The notes beneath the pieces are model-generated. The model was given only the letters and a program-made list of their open reading frames with translations. It was not told the origin of the DNA and made no database searches. Source: Campylobacteraceae bacterium (lineage in GTDB: Bacteria > Campylobacterota > Campylobacteria > Campylobacterales > Sulfurospirillaceae). Taken from it: a DNA stretch of 6,846 nt. The stretch lies in NCBI GenBank assembly GCA_027055635.1, contig JALUMZ010000268.1, positions 1 through 6,846 on the forward strand. Reading direction: 5' to 3'. Below, piece by piece: positions 5,588 to 6,846 of this stretch. Made by a program: the position numbers and the translations under genes. How positions within the stretch are numbered: position 1 is the stretch's first letter; each line of letters opens with the position of its first letter.

Positions 5588-6550
5588 ATGATAAAAATAG
5601 CACTGCAAAAGATACTATATGTAGTGTTTATGCTTCTGATTATATCGATTATATCTTTTGGGGCTATTCACTTAGCTCCAAACTCTTTCTTTGCAAGTGG
5701 TGAATTAAATCCAAATATTACAGCAGAATCGTTACAGCAGTTAAAGAAAATCTATGGTTTAGACAAATCTCTGTTTATGCAATTTGTCTCTTGGTTAAAT
5801 GCTCTTATTCATCTTGATTTTGGTATCTCTTTTGCAAGTGGAAAAATGGTCAAAGATGAGATTTTGTCTCGTCTCCCAATCACTCTTATTATAAATATTA
5901 TAAGTATGGTATTTGTGTTTGTTGTATCTATATATTTTGGTATAAAATCAGCCTTTAGACAAAATAGTAAGTATGATAAAATGACGAAAAATATTTCACT
6001 TATAAGTTATGCTATGCCCTCGTTTTATCTTGCCTTGATACTTATAATTCTTTTTGCTGTCAAATGGAAACTTTTTCCTATTTCAGGTCTTCATTCGCCC
6101 ACGAAACTGGTTGGATTTGCTTATGTTTTAGATGAAGCATGGCATTTAGTCTTACCTATATTTGTGATGGTTTTTGGCGGTGTTGGAAGTTTGATTATGT
6201 ATATACGAAGTCTTAGTCTAAATATACTTAAGAGTGATTATATATTTTTTGCAAAAGCTAGAGGCATAAGCAACAAAGATCTCTTTTGGAGATATCTGTT
6301 GCCAAATCTATCTCCCCCCGTTGTAACTATTTTAGGCTTATCTCTGCCCGGTCTCATAGGTGGAAGTGTTATCTTGGAATCGATTTTTTCTATCAATGGG
6401 ATGGGACTGCTTTTTTATCAAAGTGCATTAAGCAGAGATTACCCTGTGATTATGGGTATATTGATAATTTCTGCTTTCTTGACACTACTAGGAAATATAA
6501 TTGCTGATCTGGTACTTTTAAAGCTAAATCCTTTTGCAAAAAACAGATAA
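5588..6550 (+). CDS. ABC transporter permease, DppB/OppB type
   Basis: An inner-membrane permease of the peptide/nickel importer family. About six hydrophobic segments are visible: near 6-29, 96-119, 135-158, 185-207, 245-265 and 286-310. A large periplasmic stretch with amphipathic sequence (about 30-95) follows the first helix, as in DppB, OppB, NikB and YejB. The cytoplasmic EAA loop AKARGISNKDLFWRYLLPN (222-240), which docks the ATPase, is clear. GxxIxExxFSxxGxG-like residues at 258-273 are also typical. Its 320 residues are within the family range. The start follows the fabI stop by one base with only a weak GGGA 15 bases upstream, so translation is probably coupled to fabI; later ATGs would cut helix 1. 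No DppC-like permease, ATPase or binding protein accompanies it here. The substrate (di/oligopeptide, nickel or other) cannot be told from this sequence. Confidence 0.9.
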   Translation: MIKIALQKILYVVFMLLIISIISFGAIHLAPNSFFASGELNPNITAESLQQLKKIYGLDKSLFMQFVSWLNALIHLDFGISFASGKMVKDEILSRLPITLIINIISMVFVFVVSIYFGIKSAFRQNSKYDKMTKNISLISYAMPSFYLALILIILFAVKWKLFPISGLHSPTKLVGFAYVLDEAWHLVLPIFVMVFGGVGSLIMYIRSLSLNILKSDYIFFAKARGISNKDLFWRYLLPNLSPPVVTILGLSLPGLIGGSVILESIFSINGMGLLFYQSALSRDYPVIMGILIISAFLTLLGNIIADLVLLKLNPFAKNR

Positions 6551-6574
6551 AAGAGGCTCTACATGTAGAGCCTC
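6545..6574 (-). terminator. intrinsic terminator of nusA, convergent junction
   Basis: Bases 6553-6574 are a perfect 22-base palindrome with arms GAGGCTCTACA/TGTAGAGCCTC; in RNA the middle bases would form the loop. On the minus strand the stem is followed by TTTTATCT, giving an intrinsic terminator 26 bases after the nusA stop. On the plus strand the stem is followed by AAAAGAGA, so it would be a poor terminator for the operon ending at 6550, although it may protect that mRNA's 3' end. Confidence 0.75.
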
Positions 6575-6600
6575 AAAAGAGATAAAGTGCGTAAAGTTGC

Positions 6601-6846
6601 TTATTTAAATAGATTTTTAAGAGCATTTGGATCTTTTATTTCATCACCGTTTGAAGGGCTTGTGCCTTCTAGTTCTACCAATTCTATCTCATAACCTGTT
6701 AGCATTGAAGTAAGCCTTATGTTGATACCGCTTTTTCCTATAGCTTTTGATTTTTGATCAGCTAGTAGAGTAACAACTGCTTTGTTTTCGCTAACAATCT
6801 TTACATTTGAGATGATGGCAGGACTTAGGGCTCTTGAGATAAATAT
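6601..6846 (-). CDS. nusA: transcription termination/antitermination factor NusA, C-terminal part
   Basis: NusA binds RNA polymerase and nascent RNA and modulates pausing, termination and antitermination. Eighty-one C-terminal residues are visible; the rest lies beyond the right edge. The visible part starts IFISRALSPA, the end of KH1 and linker, then contains the KH2 RNA-binding domain with AIGKSGINIRL (the GxxG loop is GKSG) and TGYEIELVEL. A short acidic tail ends KNLFK before TAA at 6603-6601. There are no C-terminal acidic repeats such as those of E. coli NusA, as expected for Campylobacterota. The gene is convergent with the gap operon, and the hairpin at 6553-6574 follows it. Confidence 0.93.
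   Translation of the reverse strand: MFISRALSPAIISNVKIVSENKAVVTLLADQKSKAIGKSGINIRLTSMLTGYEIELVELEGTSPSNGDEIKDPNALKNLFK

Larger units (their letters stand above)
1856..6550 (+). other. predicted operon gap-pgk-tpiA-fabI-ABC permease
   Basis: Five plus-strand genes follow with almost no spacing: 10 bases between gap and pgk, 4-base ATGA overlaps at pgk/tpiA (4058-4061) and tpiA/fabI (4762-4765), and one base between fabI and the permease. There is no room for separate promoters between the genes, although internal promoters inside coding sequence cannot be excluded. gap, pgk, tpiA and fabI in this order are familiar in Campylobacterota. The expected result is a single mRNA with translational coupling at the overlaps. 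Confidence 0.85.

Overview
The window is AT-rich bacterial chromosome that reads as Campylobacterota (formerly Epsilonproteobacteria). It is probably a free-living relative of Sulfurimonas or Sulfurospirillum rather than Helicobacter or Campylobacter proper. The supporting signs are the order gap-pgk-tpiA-fabI, a short 235-residue triosephosphate isomerase, a FabI beginning MIMKGKKGLIVG as in Campylobacter, a NusA that ends soon after its KH2 domain, and promoters with good -10 boxes but no clear -35 boxes. The taxon is inferred from remembered protein similarity, not from a search.

Layout: (1) Bases 1-118 look like a divergent promoter region. A minus-strand extended -10 (36-44) and an AGGAG precede a possible GTG start that runs off the left edge. 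A plus-strand extended -10 (83-91) serves the first full gene. (2) Bases 119-1708 encode a YbiT-type ABC-F ATPase, a ribosome-associated translation factor family. (3) The 147-base gap 1709-1855 contains a candidate promoter and, immediately after it, a perfect 33-bp inverted repeat around a 16-base loop. This is the most unusual object in the window and probably a small MITE-like element or an exceptionally stable leader hairpin. (4) Bases 1856-6550 are one tightly packed plus-strand operon: gap, pgk, tpiA, fabI and a DppB/OppB-type ABC permease. Its junctions are a 10-base gap, two 4-base ATGA overlaps and a 1-base gap. (5) Bases 6551-6600 hold a perfect 22-base palindrome whose T-tract faces the minus strand. 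(6) Bases 6601-6846 are the C-terminal end of nusA on the minus strand, convergent with the operon.

The first three operon genes are consecutive reversible steps of lower glycolysis/gluconeogenesis between glyceraldehyde 3-phosphate, dihydroxyacetone phosphate and 3-phosphoglycerate. fabI performs the last reductive step of fatty-acid elongation. The GAPDH cofactor-site residues suggest possible NADP(H) use, which would fit a biosynthetic (gluconeogenic) direction. The permease at the end has no partner subunits in view.

Most of the window is ordinary housekeeping DNA. I see no CRISPR array, tRNA, rRNA, phage gene or new defence system. The items worth a second look are the 82-base hairpin in front of gap, the unusual GAPDH cofactor-loop residues, the orphan permease and the one-sided terminator between convergent genes.
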